Notes under the pieces: generated by a model
Databases searched by the model: none
Told to the model about the DNA's origin: nothing
What the model saw: the letters and a program-made list of their open reading frames with translations, nothing else
Shown: one piece after another, positions 1 through 10,855 of the stretch
Position numbering within the stretch: the first letter of the stretch is position 1
Layout of the letters: each line of letters opens with the position of its first letter
Assembly: GCF_011075055.1 (NCBI RefSeq)
Contig: NC_058143.1
Span: 7,579,057 to 7,643,056, forward strand
From: Mangifera indica
Lineage: Eukaryota > Streptophyta > Magnoliopsida > Sapindales > Anacardiaceae
Reading direction: 5' to 3'
DNA length: 64,000 nt
Translations under genes and position numbers: made by a program

Positions 1-109
1 GGACAGGAGAAGATGATGGAAAAAGGCTTGAAGTTTCTTTTTTTAATTTTTCTCTTTTTATATATTACCATACCTTTTTAATATATATATATTCTTTATC
101 TTTTTTATC

Positions 110-150
<41 letters not shown>

Positions 151-248
151 ACACACATATATGTGAAAATATTTATTTAAAATTGGAAATATCTTGAAAT
201 AGGGTCAAAAGATATAAATGCCTTAGGAACGTATCTAAGGGTATTACA
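1..248 (-). repeat. 3' LTR fragment of gypsy element C1
   Basis: The block ends in gtattaca, the inverted form of an LTR starting TGTAAT. It is followed at once by a pyrimidine run (cttcccccctc) that reads as a polypurine tract on the minus strand, so this is the 3' LTR of a minus-strand Ty3/gypsy element whose remainder lies left of the window. It contains a TA microsatellite. It does not align by eye with the LTR of C2 except for the last bases, so C1 and C2 are different families. Confidence 0.6.
112..147. repeat. (TA)n microsatellite
   Basis: About 18 uninterrupted TA units inside the C1 LTR. A shorter TA run lies at 81-91. Confidence 0.95.
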
Positions 249-707
249 ACTCTTCCCCCCTCACAAGAATTTCATCCTCAAAATTCACAAAAACAACTTT
301 GGATACTTCTCCCTTATGGTTTGCTCCATTTCCCACGTAGCCTCCTCTATCTTCTAGTTTCTCTATAAGACTTTTACTAGAGAAATCTATTGGTTCCTTA
401 GCTCTTTAATTCTCCTATCAAGCATCTGAATTAGTCTTTCTTCATAAATAAGATCTTATGCTAATTGAATATACAACGCTTCCCCCCCCCCCCCCCCCAC
501 AAGAATTTCATCTTTAGAATTCAGAAAAATAGCTCTGGGTACTTTTCCCTCATGGTTTGCTCTATTTCCTAAGTAGCCTCCTCTATCTTCTAGTTTCTCT
601 ATAAGACTTTTACTAGAGGAATCTGTTGGTTTCTTAGTTGTTTAATTCTCCTGCAAGTATCTGAATTGGTCTTTCTTCATAACTAAGATCTTATGCTAAC
701 TGAATAT
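245..707. repeat. Tandem duplication of about 230 bp that doubles the C1 polypurine tract
   Basis: Bases 245-471 and 472-707 are near-identical head-to-tail copies; both contain caagaatttcatc and ctcctctatcttctagtttc. Each copy begins with tacaac, the last bases of the LTR plus the start of the polypurine tract, and codes on the minus strand for the C-terminal tail of the gypsy integrase. In the second copy the tract has become a pure run of 17 C (482-498). The duplication must be younger than the element, since a single tract is needed for replication. Confidence 0.85.
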
Positions 708-715
708 CATTTGTA

Positions 716-2080
716 TTCATGACTTAGAAATGATCACCAAGGCACTTTCTCAAAGATGAGACATGAAATACATCATGAATCCGATCCATACTAGCTGGTA
801 AGGCCAATCTATAAGCTACTTTACCAACTCTCTTAACTATCTCATATGGACCAATATATCTAGGAGCTAGCTTTCCTTTCTTTCTAAATCTTATCAAATG
901 CTTGAATAAAACAATCTTTACAAATACAAACTTACCCATATTGAATTCCAAGTCTCGGCATTGATGGTCTGCATAACTTTTCTATCGATCTTAAGCCTTT
1001 TTCATTCTCTACTTGATCAGTTGGATATCATTAACCATTTTCTAGGTCAACTCAGGCCTAAGGGATCAAGATAACACATCTTTCTCTCCTTTCTCATCCC
1101 AATGGAGAAAAGAATGACACCTCCTGCCATATAATGCCTCATAAGGTGTCATATGAATAGTCATCTAGTAGATATTATTATAAGCAAACTCTACCAAGGG
1201 CAACATTTCTATCCATGTAGTGTTATGATCCAGACAACAAACTCTTAATATGTCCAAAATTTGATTAACCCTTTTCGTCTGACTATCTGTTTGAGGATGA
1301 TAGGCTATACTAAATGCCAAATTAGTACACAAGAATCTCTAGAGACTTTTTTAGAAAGCTGATACAAATCTTATATCACAATCAGATACTATGGTCTTGG
1401 GTACCCATATAATCTAATAATCTCCCTAATATATAATCTCCCCAGCTGATCTGTGGTAGTAGTATCTTTGATGGGTAGGAAATAAGTTGACTTGGTTAAT
1501 CTATCAATAATCACCTAAATAGTATTGCATTTATTCTAAACTCTAAGGAGTCTATTGATGAAATCCATAGAGATATGCTCTCATTTTCATTCTAGAATAG
1601 GCAGAGGTTGAAGTAGCCTTAAAGGTCTCTAGTGTTTGGCCTTAATTTACTGACAAGTGAGACATCTGGTAACAAACTCACCTATATCTCTTTTCATGTC
1701 GGACTACCAAAAATGCTTTTTTAAATCTTGATACATCTTTACACCCCTAGAGTGGGCTGTGTAAAGAGAACTATGAGCCTCTATAAGAATTCTCTATCTC
1801 AATTCGGTTATCTAGGGAACATATACTCAATCTCTAAATTTGAGAACTCTATTCAATACCTGAAAATCTGTCTCGAGACCTTCTTGAACTTTTTGAATTT
1901 TCTGTTGACACCACTCATCTCTTGCCTGAGCCTTTCAAATCTCATCTATGAGAGTGGGCTGAATCTCTAATCTGGTGAGGGCTCCAATCATAAGCTCAAT
2001 CTGCTCTTGGTCCATATCTCTCTAAATTTCTCTCTAGACCATTAGTTGTGATATTATCACGTTTCTACTGAGGGTGTCTG
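716..2080 (-). pseudogene. C1 integrase remnant (DDE core and C-terminal domain)
   Basis: The best-preserved part is the open segment 724-951 (75 residues), which carries the integrase C-terminal fold with the motifs LAPRYIGPYEIVKRVGKVAY and DVFHVSSLRKC. These are typical of the C-terminal region of plant Ty3/gypsy integrases. Upstream on the minus strand (about 960-1720) the catalytic core is recognisable only in pieces across frames, with many stops. Minus-strand translation of 250-470 and 480-700 repeats the last part of this domain because of the tandem duplication. It has no function now. Confidence 0.7.
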
Positions 2081-3054
2081 CAACCACATTAGCCTTACTT
2101 GGATGATATTTAATCTCACAGTCATAGTCTTTTACTAACTCAAGCTATTGGTTCTATCTCATATTTAACTCTGTCTGAGTGAAGAAATATCTGAGACTTT
2201 TATGACAGTATAAATATTACATCTTACCCTATACAAATAGTATCTCCAGATTTTTAAAGTAAAAATCATTGCTACTAACTCCAAATCATGAGTAGGGTAT
2301 CGAGTTTCAAATTCTTTCAACTGTTTTAAGGCATATACTATCACCTTGCCTCGCTATATCAATACTACTCCCAAACCACCGTGTAAGGCATCAGTATACA
2401 AATCATACTCAACTCCTTCCTCTAGAAGTGCTAACACATAAGCAATAATCAATTTTCTTTTTAATTCTTGGAAGTTTGCCTCACAAGCATCTAACCACTA
2501 AAATGGCATTCCTTTCTTTGTGAGAGTTATAAGAGGTCTAGTTAATTTGGCAAATCTCTCTACAAACCTCCGATAATACCTTGTCAAACCCAAGAAACTG
2601 CGAACCTCTTTGACTATCTTTGGTCTCTGCCACTCAATTGTAGCCTCAATTTGACTAGGATCCACGGATATACCCTCTGCTAAAATCACATGCCCTAAAA
2701 AGATAACTCTATCTAGCCAAAATTCATATTTCGAGAATTTGACATATAGTTGTTTCTTTCTCAACCTCTTGAGGGTAAACTTTAAGTGTTGCTTATGCTC
2801 TTCTCGATTGCTAGAATACACAAGATGTCATCAATTAATACCATAATAAATTTATCTAGGCAGTCGTGGAATACCCTATTCATCAAATCTATAAATACTG
2901 CAGGGGCATTCATCAATCCAAATAGCATCACTACAGACTCAAAGTGGTCATACCTTATTCGAAAAGTTCTCTTGGGAATATCCTTCTCTGTCACTCTCAC
3001 TTGGTGATAACCAAATCTCAAATCTATCTTGGAGAAGACTACGAATCCTTTCAA
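2080..3054 (-). pseudogene. C1 reverse transcriptase (palm to thumb) and RNase H remnant
   Basis: Segment 2782-3054 holds the RT palm with [15 protein letters not shown] and the catalytic box VLIDDIL. Segment 2498-2821 follows in another frame with the thumb and connection motifs FLGHVI and FLGLTRYYRRFV. RNase H follows to about 2080 in a further broken frame. The overlap of the two open segments at 2782-2821 marks a frameshift shortly after the catalytic box. The family normally makes a single continuous polyprotein here, so this copy is dead. Confidence 0.85.
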
Positions 3055-3990
3055 CTAATCAAATAAGTCATCAATCCTAGGTAATGAGTACTTGTTCTTA
3101 ATGTGACTTTATTTAACTCTTTGTAATCAATGCACATCCTTATAGACCTATTTTTCTTTTTCACAAATAGGATGAGAGCTTCCCAAGGAGAATGACTCAA
3201 TCTGATAAAACTATGATCTAGTAACTCTCGGAGCTGCTTCTTCAGTTCTTGTAACTCAACATGGGCCATTTGATAAGGTGCTCTCGACATAGGTGTTATG
3301 CCTGGTGCTAGCTCTATACTAAACGTAACCTTTCGTTTGGGAGCTAATCCCAGTAACTTATTAGGAAACACATCTAAAAACTCCCGTACCATTAGCGTCT
3401 CATCAAGAGTCAAACCTGACTTAACCTTGCTCACAACATAAGCCAGATATCCTATACACCCCTTTTTCAACCTTTTACTGGCTTTTAACATACTGATCAT
3501 CAAACTCTGGATATAACCCTCACCAAACTCGAATTGATCTCTAGAGTTTAAGTTAAATCTCACTTTCTTCTTTTTACAATCAATCTCAACTTTATATCTC
3601 CCTAAAAAGTCCATCCCTAAAATCATGTCAAAATTTGACATTTTGAACACAATTAAGTCCACTAGCAACTGTTGACTCTGAATCACAATACTCTATCCTA
3701 GCAGCATAATCTCACTAATGACTGACCCCTTATCAGACAACTCGATCATAATCCTTTAAGCTATTTTGACAGGTTATAACTTTAATCTCTTAAGTAAACT
3801 CTTGGCTACAAAATAATGAGTAGCCCCATAATCAACTAAAATATAAATAGGAGTATCAATATAGAGTATCATTAAACTCTGGTTGTGGGCTCTTCTATAG
3901 GCTGCTGCTACTTTACTCTCACTAAGGCAGCTATACAAAAATGGGTGATATGTTTAGGTTTACGACATCTGAAACAAATTGCCTAGCCCG
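3051..3990 (-). pseudogene. C1 zinc knuckle, aspartic protease and N-terminal RT remnant
   Basis: On the minus strand, about 3985-3930 encodes a CCHC zinc knuckle (CFRC, four residues, H, four residues, C). Next comes a broken protease whose C-terminal signature [17 protein letters not shown] is kept, and then the RT fingers with [14 protein letters not shown] and [12 protein letters not shown]. The 211-residue open segment at 3051-3686 covers the protease end through the RT start. The active-site DSGA/DTGA part near 3840-3780 is disrupted. Confidence 0.8.
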
Positions 3991-4179
3991 TCAAACATTC
4001 TCCTTTACGCTGCTTCCCACATTTTTGGTAAGATGGTATCTCAGGTCCTCTATGTTTCTTTCCATTCTTTTAGTTCTTTTTCATGCCTCTAAGCTGGAGA
4101 GGTTTTTTACCTTTCCTGTACCATTCTTGAAGAAGGTTTCTCTGTGTTGAAACTGAACCACTGCTTGTCGGGGGAGTTG

Positions 4180-4860
4180 GCATGACTGTAAGAGGGTATA
4201 ACATTTTTCCCTATGGTAACCTCTACCCTTAAAGCTCTATCAAGGGCTTCTGCATAAGTCTTAAATGGTTGCACCCTTATCATAACATCTCAAGCTACTC
4301 TGGATCTAGCTCGTACATGAACTTTTTGCATGTTGGGGCAACTGATTGAACTTTTGGGCCCTAATACAAATAATATCGGTGCCTCTGTACTCTATCTCAA
4401 ATTGAAGTATGAACTCAGACCAAGTCATCTTTGAGACATTGATCATCTCTCTAACTAAATTCCACCATATTCTTGCCCCTGACTTGAAAAGATAAGTGGT
4501 GTATCTCACTTTCTCCTAGTCGGTCATGTCAAATAAGGGCATTTCATTATCAAATGATTCCAACCACTCTTCAGCTGCTATAGAGTCCTTTGCACCATCA
4601 AATTTTTAAGGTTGGTGTATACTAGGGAGGTTGAAAATGGAATGTAGCTGAGACCTCATTAGGGCTATTGTAGATGTTGAAGTAACCTCTATCATATCAT
4701 GTCCCCGATCGATGGTGTATACGCAGTCTCACTTCCCTGCTAAGAGCACTTTTATGCTCTCTCATCATCTCTCTAAAAATCTCTTGCACATCTTTTATGG
4801 GATGATATGTTCATTTTTAGGACCTATGAGTCGAACACCAGTAGATCCCTCTTAAAGGAG
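4180..4860 (-). pseudogene. C1 gag remnant
   Basis: The open segment 4306-4509 shows the Retrotrans_gag pattern: VRYTTYLFKSGARIWWNLV, then MTWSEFILQFEIEY. Upstream, to about 4860, the gag N-terminus continues with stops (AAEEWLESFDNEMPLFDMTD is readable). It aligns in outline with the C2 gag at 40859-41194 but differs at roughly half the residues. Gag would form the virus-like particle in the cytoplasm; this copy cannot. Confidence 0.75.
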
Positions 4861-5151
4861 CCAAAGTGAAAGAGCAGCTCCCTAGGTACCCCTAGGGGAC
4901 TTAATATAATTACCATTTTTGCCATTGTGTTCTATTTGTAATTTGATTGCCTTACCCTACACCAATTGTGTACGTCCATAGCTTGAAAGAAAGTTCTTTG
5001 TGTTGTGATTATGATGAAATGAATTCGGTTGGATTTGGAGGTGATTTAGTTAGTAAACTGCAAGAACAAAAAAACTGCTCATACCATAAGAACAGTGAAA
5101 ACAATTTTTGATTTTTGGTTTCTTATTGCATGTTTGGTTGAATATGCATCA
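4861..5151 (+). repeat. A1 5' LTR remnant, diverged or replaced
   Basis: The block ends in aatatgcatca just ahead of a good primer-binding site, so it sits where the A1 5' LTR should be. Only the last 150 bases look distantly like the end of the A1 3' LTR, and the other 700 or so LTR bases are absent. The left limit is uncertain; the sequence up to about 4860 still reads as C1 gag on the other strand. Confidence 0.4.
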
Positions 5152-5153
5152 TT

Positions 5154-5166
5154 TGGTATCAGAGCC
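5154..5166 (+). promoter_or_regulatory. A1 primer-binding site (initiator Met-tRNA)
   Basis: TGGTATCAGAGCC matches the complement of the 3' end of plant initiator tRNA-Met, the usual primer for minus-strand DNA synthesis in plant LTR elements. It lies two bases after the LTR end. Confidence 0.85.
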
Positions 5167-5374
5167 TAGGGTGTTTATGTGATTTGTTGACTAATTTCTA
5201 CCTCCCAGAGCTACTGTTAACCATCAAAATTTACTGTTCACTATAAAATTACTGTTCATAGAACCTTAATTTGCCTTAAACACAAACCTTCCTTAACCTA
5301 AACACTTACCAATACTCACCTTAACCTTTAAACACTTATAACCATTAACCTTTACCTACTAGCCATTACCAAAA

Positions 5375-6626
5375 ATGTCTCATAAAAGAACTTCATCCTC
5401 ATCCTTGGGAATTTTCCCACATGGCACTAAAAGAAAAGGTCAAAGGAGAACTTAAGGCCATTAAGGACCAAATGAATCAAATGATGCAAATGATAAGAGA
5501 CTTGACCCTTACTTAAAGTCGGGCACCCTTATCACAACCCCAAACTTCAACACAAAGCCAAATACCCCCTCTACCTCACCCAACCCAACTACATCAACCA
5601 AGAAGACATATTAGACCTTCCCCTCCTCCTCCTAGACATCATAGGGAGGAATTAATGCTTCATGATTATTCAAGTGAGAAAGAACAAGAGAGGCCACCTA
5701 GGAGAGAAAAGGATGATGATAGGGGTTTAAGGATTGAAATTCTGGAATTTGAAGGAAGCATGAGTCCGGATGATTTTGTTGATTGGTTACATGCTATAGA
5801 GAGAGTTTTTGAATATAAGGGCTATTCAGATGAGAAGAAATGTAAACTTGCCATCTTGAAGTTCAAGGATTATACATCCTTATGGTGGGAAAATCTTAAG
5901 AAGTAAAGGGAAAAAGATGGTAAAGAGAGAGTGAGATCTTGGGAGAAACTAAAAAAGCTTATGAAGAGAAGATTCCTCCCGGACAACCATAAACAAGATC
6001 TTTACCTCAAGCTACACATCCTTAAACAAGGAAGTGATGGAGTAGAGCATTATATAAGGGAGTTTGAGAAGCTATTAATGAGAAGTGAGCTACCGAAAGC
6101 AAAAGAGCAAACCATTGCAAGATTCATTGGTGGCTTAAACCAAGACATTGCTCATATGGTAGAGTTGCAACCATATTGCACTTTTGAAGATGTTTGTAAG
6201 TTGGCTATTAAGATAGAGAAGCAAAAGAAGGCCATGAAGTCTACAGTTGCCAAGCTATTTACCAAGGGGACTTTATTCTCCAAAAGTCCTCCTTTCAATA
6301 AGGGAACCATCTTTCAAAAGGGTTCTCCATCTAACTATAAGGCTACCGAAACCACTTCCAAGGAGAAAGGGAAAAAAAAAGTGGTAGAATCTAGCAAGAA
6401 CAAACCAAAGATGGGAAAACTTGATCTTTCCAATAAAAAGTGCTTCAAATGCCAAGGCTATAGACACTTCCAAGCCAAATGCCTAAATAGAAGAGCTTTG
6501 TCATTGATAGAGATTCAAGCTACTAAAGAATCTCTTCAAGAAAATAAACAAAATGAAGATTATGACCATGAAGATGGAGCTGTCGAAGAAGAAGAAGAAG
6601 AAGTCATGCAAAAGGCTGATGAATGA
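5375..6626 (+). pseudogene. A1 gag with CCHC zinc knuckle
   Basis: The start is taken at 5375 because A2 has the same start (MSHKRT) at 24640. In A1 a stop follows within 30 codons, and another falls at 5904. The Retrotrans_gag body is readable: DDFVDWLHAIERVFEYKGYS, then the capsid pattern around RSWEKLKKLMKRRFLPDNHK and VEHYIREFEKLL. A zinc knuckle (CFKC, then H and C) lies at about 6440-6482. The C-terminus is acidic (a run of glutamates at 6585-6605) and ends at 6626. Confidence 0.85.
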
Positions 6627-6629
6627 GAG

Positions 6630-6985
6630 ATGTTAGTGATTAGAAGAGCATTGCATTCCAAGTCCTTTCCACATGAGGAACAAAGGCTCCAAATTTTCCG
6701 ATCAAGATGCACCATTAGAGACAAGGTGTGTTCTTTGATTATAGATAGTGGAAGTTGTGCAAATGTGGCTTCATCTACATTAGTAGAGAAACTTGGATTG
6801 TCTACCATACCTCACCTTTAACCATATAAGCTCTAATGGTTAAGCAATGGGACCAGCCTTCAAGTAGCCAAACAAGTACTTATTTCCTTCTCTATTGGCA
6901 AATATTACCAAGATGAGATTGTATGTGATGTAGTTCCCATGGATGCATGCCATTTGTTGTTAGGGAGACCTTGGCAATTTGATAG
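6630..6985 (+). pseudogene. A1 aspartic protease
   Basis: The protease active site reads LIIDSGSCANVASS (about 6735-6775), so the DSGS catalytic motif is intact. The second half continues from 6939 with the flap/C-terminal motif CHLLLGRPWQFDRE. A stop at 6819 separates the two halves. Its role in the family is to cut Gag-Pol inside the particle. Confidence 0.8.
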
Positions 6986-8590
6986 AGAAGTAACTCATAA
7001 TGGTAAAAAGAATACTTATTCCTTCAAATTCAAGGGGAAGACCATTACTTTGTTACCCTTTAGTCTCCAAGAAGCTAATAAGGCTGTTAAAGGGAAAGGA
7101 GTTAGAAATGAAAGTATGTATATGAATGGGCAGCTAGTAGAAAAGGCTCTTTTGAGTTTGCAACTTGTCTTTGCATTACTTATACTTGAAGGGGAGATCA
7201 AACACAAGAAGAAAGAAGCCCATCCCTTAGTTCAATCTCTCTTAGTCGAATTTGAATATGTGTTCCCACTAGAGCTTCCATCCGGCCTTCCTCCTATAAG
7301 AGGCATTGAACATCAAATTGACTTGGTTCTAGGTGCACCATTGCCTAATAAGCTAGCCTATAGATGCAATCCCATGAAGACTAAAGAGTTACAAAGGCAA
7401 GTGGAAGAATTGATTGAAAGAGGCTTTGTAAGGCCTAACATGAGTCCATGTTCTGTTCTAGCCCTACTTATTCCTAAGAAAGATGGCTCATATAGGATGT
7501 GTGTGGATAATAGAGCCATTAACAATATAACCATCAAGTATAGGTATCCTATCCCTAGACTTGATGACATGCTTGATGAGTTAGATGGTGCTTGTGTCTT
7601 CTCCAAAATTGATCTAAGGAGTGGCTACCATCAAATAAGGATGAAAAAAGAAGATGAATGGAAGATAGCTTTTAAGACTAAAGAAGGCTTATATGAGTGG
7701 TTGGATACCCTTTGGCCTTTCAAATGCTCCAAGCACATTCATGAGGTTTATGAATGAAGTACTCAAACCTTTTATTGGCTATTTTGTTGTTGTGTATTTT
7801 GATGACATATTAGTGTATAGAAAAACTTGTGATGAACATGTCTTGCACTTGAGAAGTGTCTTTAATGTATTGAGAAAGAATAAGTTGTATGCAAAGGAAG
7901 AGAAGTGTGATTTCTTTATAGACAAAGTTGTGTTCCTTGGATATGTAGTTTCCAAAGATGACATCCAAGTAGATCAATCCAAGGAAGAAGCCATTAAAAC
8001 TTGACCCAAACCGAAGACTTTTACTGAAGTAAAGAGCTTCCATGGCCTTGCTTCTTTCTATAGGCATTTTGTGCCTAATTTTAGCACTCTCATGGCTCCC
8101 ATTACTGAATGCATGAAGAAGAATTGGTTTGAATGGTCCACGGTAGCCTCCAAAGCATTTGAGGAGATTAAAAGGAGGTTATGTGAAGCCCCCATCTTAG
8201 CCTTACCTGGCTTTGATAAAGTATTTGAGGTGGAATGTGATGCTAGTGGAGTTGGCATTGGGGCAATCCTCACTTAAGCTAAAAGACCCATAGCTTATTT
8301 TAGTGAGAAGCTTAATGATACAAAGAAGAGATATTCTACCTATGATAAAGAATTTTATGTTATTGTTAGGGTCTTAGATCATTGGAGTCATTACTTAAGG
8401 CCTAAACAATTTGTTCTCTATTCAGATCATCAAGCTTTAAAGTTTCTTAGTAGCCAACAAAAGATAAGTGCAAGGCATGCTAAATGGGTAGAATTCCTTC
8501 AATCTTTTTCTTTTGTTTCTTCTTATAAGCAAGGAGCTTCTAATGTAGTTGTTGATGCAATTTCAATGAGACATTATCTATTATCCATAC
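6986..8590 (+). pseudogene. A1 reverse transcriptase and RNase H
   Basis: RT runs from about 7290 ([33 protein letters not shown]) to 8004. It has a frameshift at about 7693-7757; the catalytic box [10 protein letters not shown] at about 7790-7820 is intact. RNase H begins at 8071 with the motif [15 protein letters not shown] and continues past a stop at 8275 to the DAISM-like end near 8570. All key RT acidic residues survive, but the frame does not. Confidence 0.85.
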
Positions 8591-8599
8591 TTGATGCAT

Positions 8600-9850
8600 G
8601 GGTCCTTGGGTTTCAGCTCATGAAAGATTATTATCATGAAGATTAAGAGCTTGGAGAGATCTTGAAGAAGTGTTCAATGGGTGCTTATGAAGACTACACT
8701 ATCCAAGATGGTTTCCTCTTCAAAGGAACCAAATTATGCTTACATAAGGGTTCTTTTAGAGAGTTTCTCATTAAGGAGACACATGGTGGTGGGTTGGCAG
8801 GTCATTTTGGCATAAATAAAACCTTGGAGATGCTTAAGGAACATTTCTATTGGCCTAAGATGGTTGGTGAGGTCCAAGCCATTGTAGCAAAGTATGACAC
8901 TTGTCAAAGGTCCAAATCTCATTTCAAAACTGGTCCTTACATGCCTTTACTAGTTCCGGAGTAGCCTTGGGAAGATCTAACATGGATTTTGTGGTAGCTC
9001 TTCCTAGAACTCAAAGAGGGAAAGATGCAATAATGGTGGTGGTTGATAGGTTTTCCAAAATGGCTCACTTCCTACTATGCACTAAGACTGAAGATGTAAG
9101 CAAAGTGGCTGACTTATTCTTTAAAGAAGTGGTGAAACTTCATGGAATCCCTAGAACCATAGTTTTGGATAGGGATACCAAATTCTTAAGCCATTTTTGG
9201 AGGACATTGTGAAGTAAATTGGGCACTAAACTCATGTTTAGCACCTCTCATCACCTGCAAACGGATGGCCAAACCGAAGTAACCAATAGAACCTTGGGAG
9301 CCATTTTGAGAACCATGGTTAGCAAACACTTAAGAGATTAGGATTTGAAGCTTGCCCAAGCTGAATTTACATACAATAGGAGTCTAAGCATTACAACCAG
9401 ACACTCTCCATTTGAGATAGTGTATGGTCTCAATCCTTTAACTCCTTTAGATCTAACTTTTTTGCCTCTTGATGTACAAATTCATAAGGAAGCCAAGGAG
9501 AAAGCTATTGCCATGAAGAAACTCCATGAATCCATCAAATTTCATATCATGAAGATCAATGAAGCTTACAAGAAGAAGGTCAACAAGTATAGGAAGCCAT
9601 CTATTTTCAAACCTGATGACTTGGTTTGGGTACATTTGAGAAAAGAGATATTTTCAAGCAAGAGGAGGAGTAAGTTAGCTCCAAGGGCTGATAGACCATT
9701 TGAAGTGCTTGAGAGGTGAATGAAAATGCATACAAGGTGAATCTTCCAAATGAAATAGGAGGAGTCTTAGCCACCTTCAATGTTGGAGATCTTTTATCAT
9801 ACATGGAGGATGGTCACCTGACTTGAGGACTTGAGGACTTGAGGACAAGT
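8600..9850 (+). pseudogene. A1 integrase
   Basis: The N-terminal HHCC zinc domain (8785-8925) has GGGLAGHFGINKTLEMLKEH but its first cysteine is replaced by tyrosine (KYDTCQRSK). The DDE core keeps all three acids: the D of [12 protein letters not shown], the second D in [13 protein letters not shown], and the E of QTEVTNRT near 9276. Stops at 8962, 9210 and 9340 break it. The C-terminal domain (9600-9840) ends with a small tandem repeat, gacttgagg three times, absent from A2. Confidence 0.85.
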
Positions 9851-9870
9851 TCTTCCCAACCCAAGGGGGA

Positions 9871-10855
9871 TGATGTATTTTAGGCCAATTCTCCAACTCT
9901 AGCTTCCAAGTCTTTATCAAATCTCCATTTGGCTTAAGCCACCATTGAGTATAAAGAATTAACTCCATGCAAGTTCAAAGAACCTTTGCCATCTCCAATT
10001 TGGCCCAACTTTACTTTTGGGTGCACTCTCATTACTTGCATCTAAAGCCTTAATGAAATGGAAGCTTAAATGAATCCAAGAAGTCAACTACAAGCCCACT
10101 TTGAAGCCCAAGTAGATGAGGCAGCCATCCATCACTTAAATTGGAGCCCAAGATGCCATGACGCCCATTTAGTTGAATTGCAACTAAAAGGGAAGCTAAT
10201 AACTTTAGTTGGTGGACATAGTTCCAGCTTTTAAGGAAAAGTTGTTCCCTTTTGTTTGTTTCTTTATTAATATCGTATGGCCTTAGTTTAAATGAATGGC
10301 TAAGCTTAAATGAAGGGCAAAGCTTACATGTCTAATTAATGCCCATTCTTTTGCCGCCACTTCTCTTGTACATAAGAATGGTTTTTTTTCACTTGTAAAG
10401 GTTAGACTTCTTTGATATTGAAATTCTCAAGCAAAGCTTTGTAGCTTTTCTTTATTTGCTTGTTCCTTTATCCAATTCATCTTAGAGGAAGAATTAGTAG
10501 TGGAAGATCCCAAGGTTAGTGGAAGTTTCCTTTATGCCTTGGTTAACTTTCTTGTTACCCTTGCAATCCAAAGTGTGAATGTGTGTTGTATGCTACGGAT
10601 ACTGTTCACAGTGTATGATTTTGCCATTTTTAGATTTTGAGACAAGTTTTGAATGTCTTGTTGATTGAGTTATGATTGCTATCATATACCATTAGAAAGC
10701 TCTTTGAATGCCTTTTCCGATGATCTATAATTTGTATGTTTTGGAGATCATTTGATTGGTTTAAATTGAAAGACAAAGTGCTACTGTGCCATATGAACAA
10801 TAATTTCTAGATTTGAGTTTATGTGTTGTTGCATTGTCTTGATGGAAATGCACCA
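9871..10855 (+). repeat. A1 3' LTR
   Basis: It starts TGATGTAT after the polypurine tract cccaagggggatga and ends AATGCACCA. It matches both A2 LTRs along its length. The bases that follow (gcgac) belong to LTR fragment C3 and would be the right target duplication if A1 inserted there, but no matching copy exists at its left end. Confidence 0.85.

Larger units (their letters stand above)
249..4860 (-). mobile_element. C1, decayed Ty3/gypsy retrotransposon, internal region
   Basis: Read on the minus strand the order is gag (right), zinc knuckle, protease, reverse transcriptase, RNase H, integrase (left), which is Ty3/gypsy order. Every domain is broken by stops or frameshifts, so nothing here can be expressed as a polyprotein. 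The 5' LTR and primer-binding site are missing on the right, where the gag sequence runs into element A1. The related element C2 at 37569-44118 has the same domain style but clearly diverged proteins. Confidence 0.85.
4861..10855 (+). mobile_element. A1, Ty3/gypsy retrotransposon, decayed
   Basis: The element has a primer-binding site, then gag, zinc knuckle, protease, RT, RNase H, integrase, a polypurine tract and a 3' LTR, all on the plus strand. It is about 6 kb long. It shares its internal sequence and LTR family with A2 (23405-35998). Gag-pol is interrupted by several stops and frameshifts, so it is non-autonomous. The right end abuts an LTR of another family (C3). Confidence 0.9.

Noticed and set aside
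112..147. TA repeat as a replication origin or matrix attachment site
   Set aside because: A plain microsatellite in an LTR; no supporting evidence.
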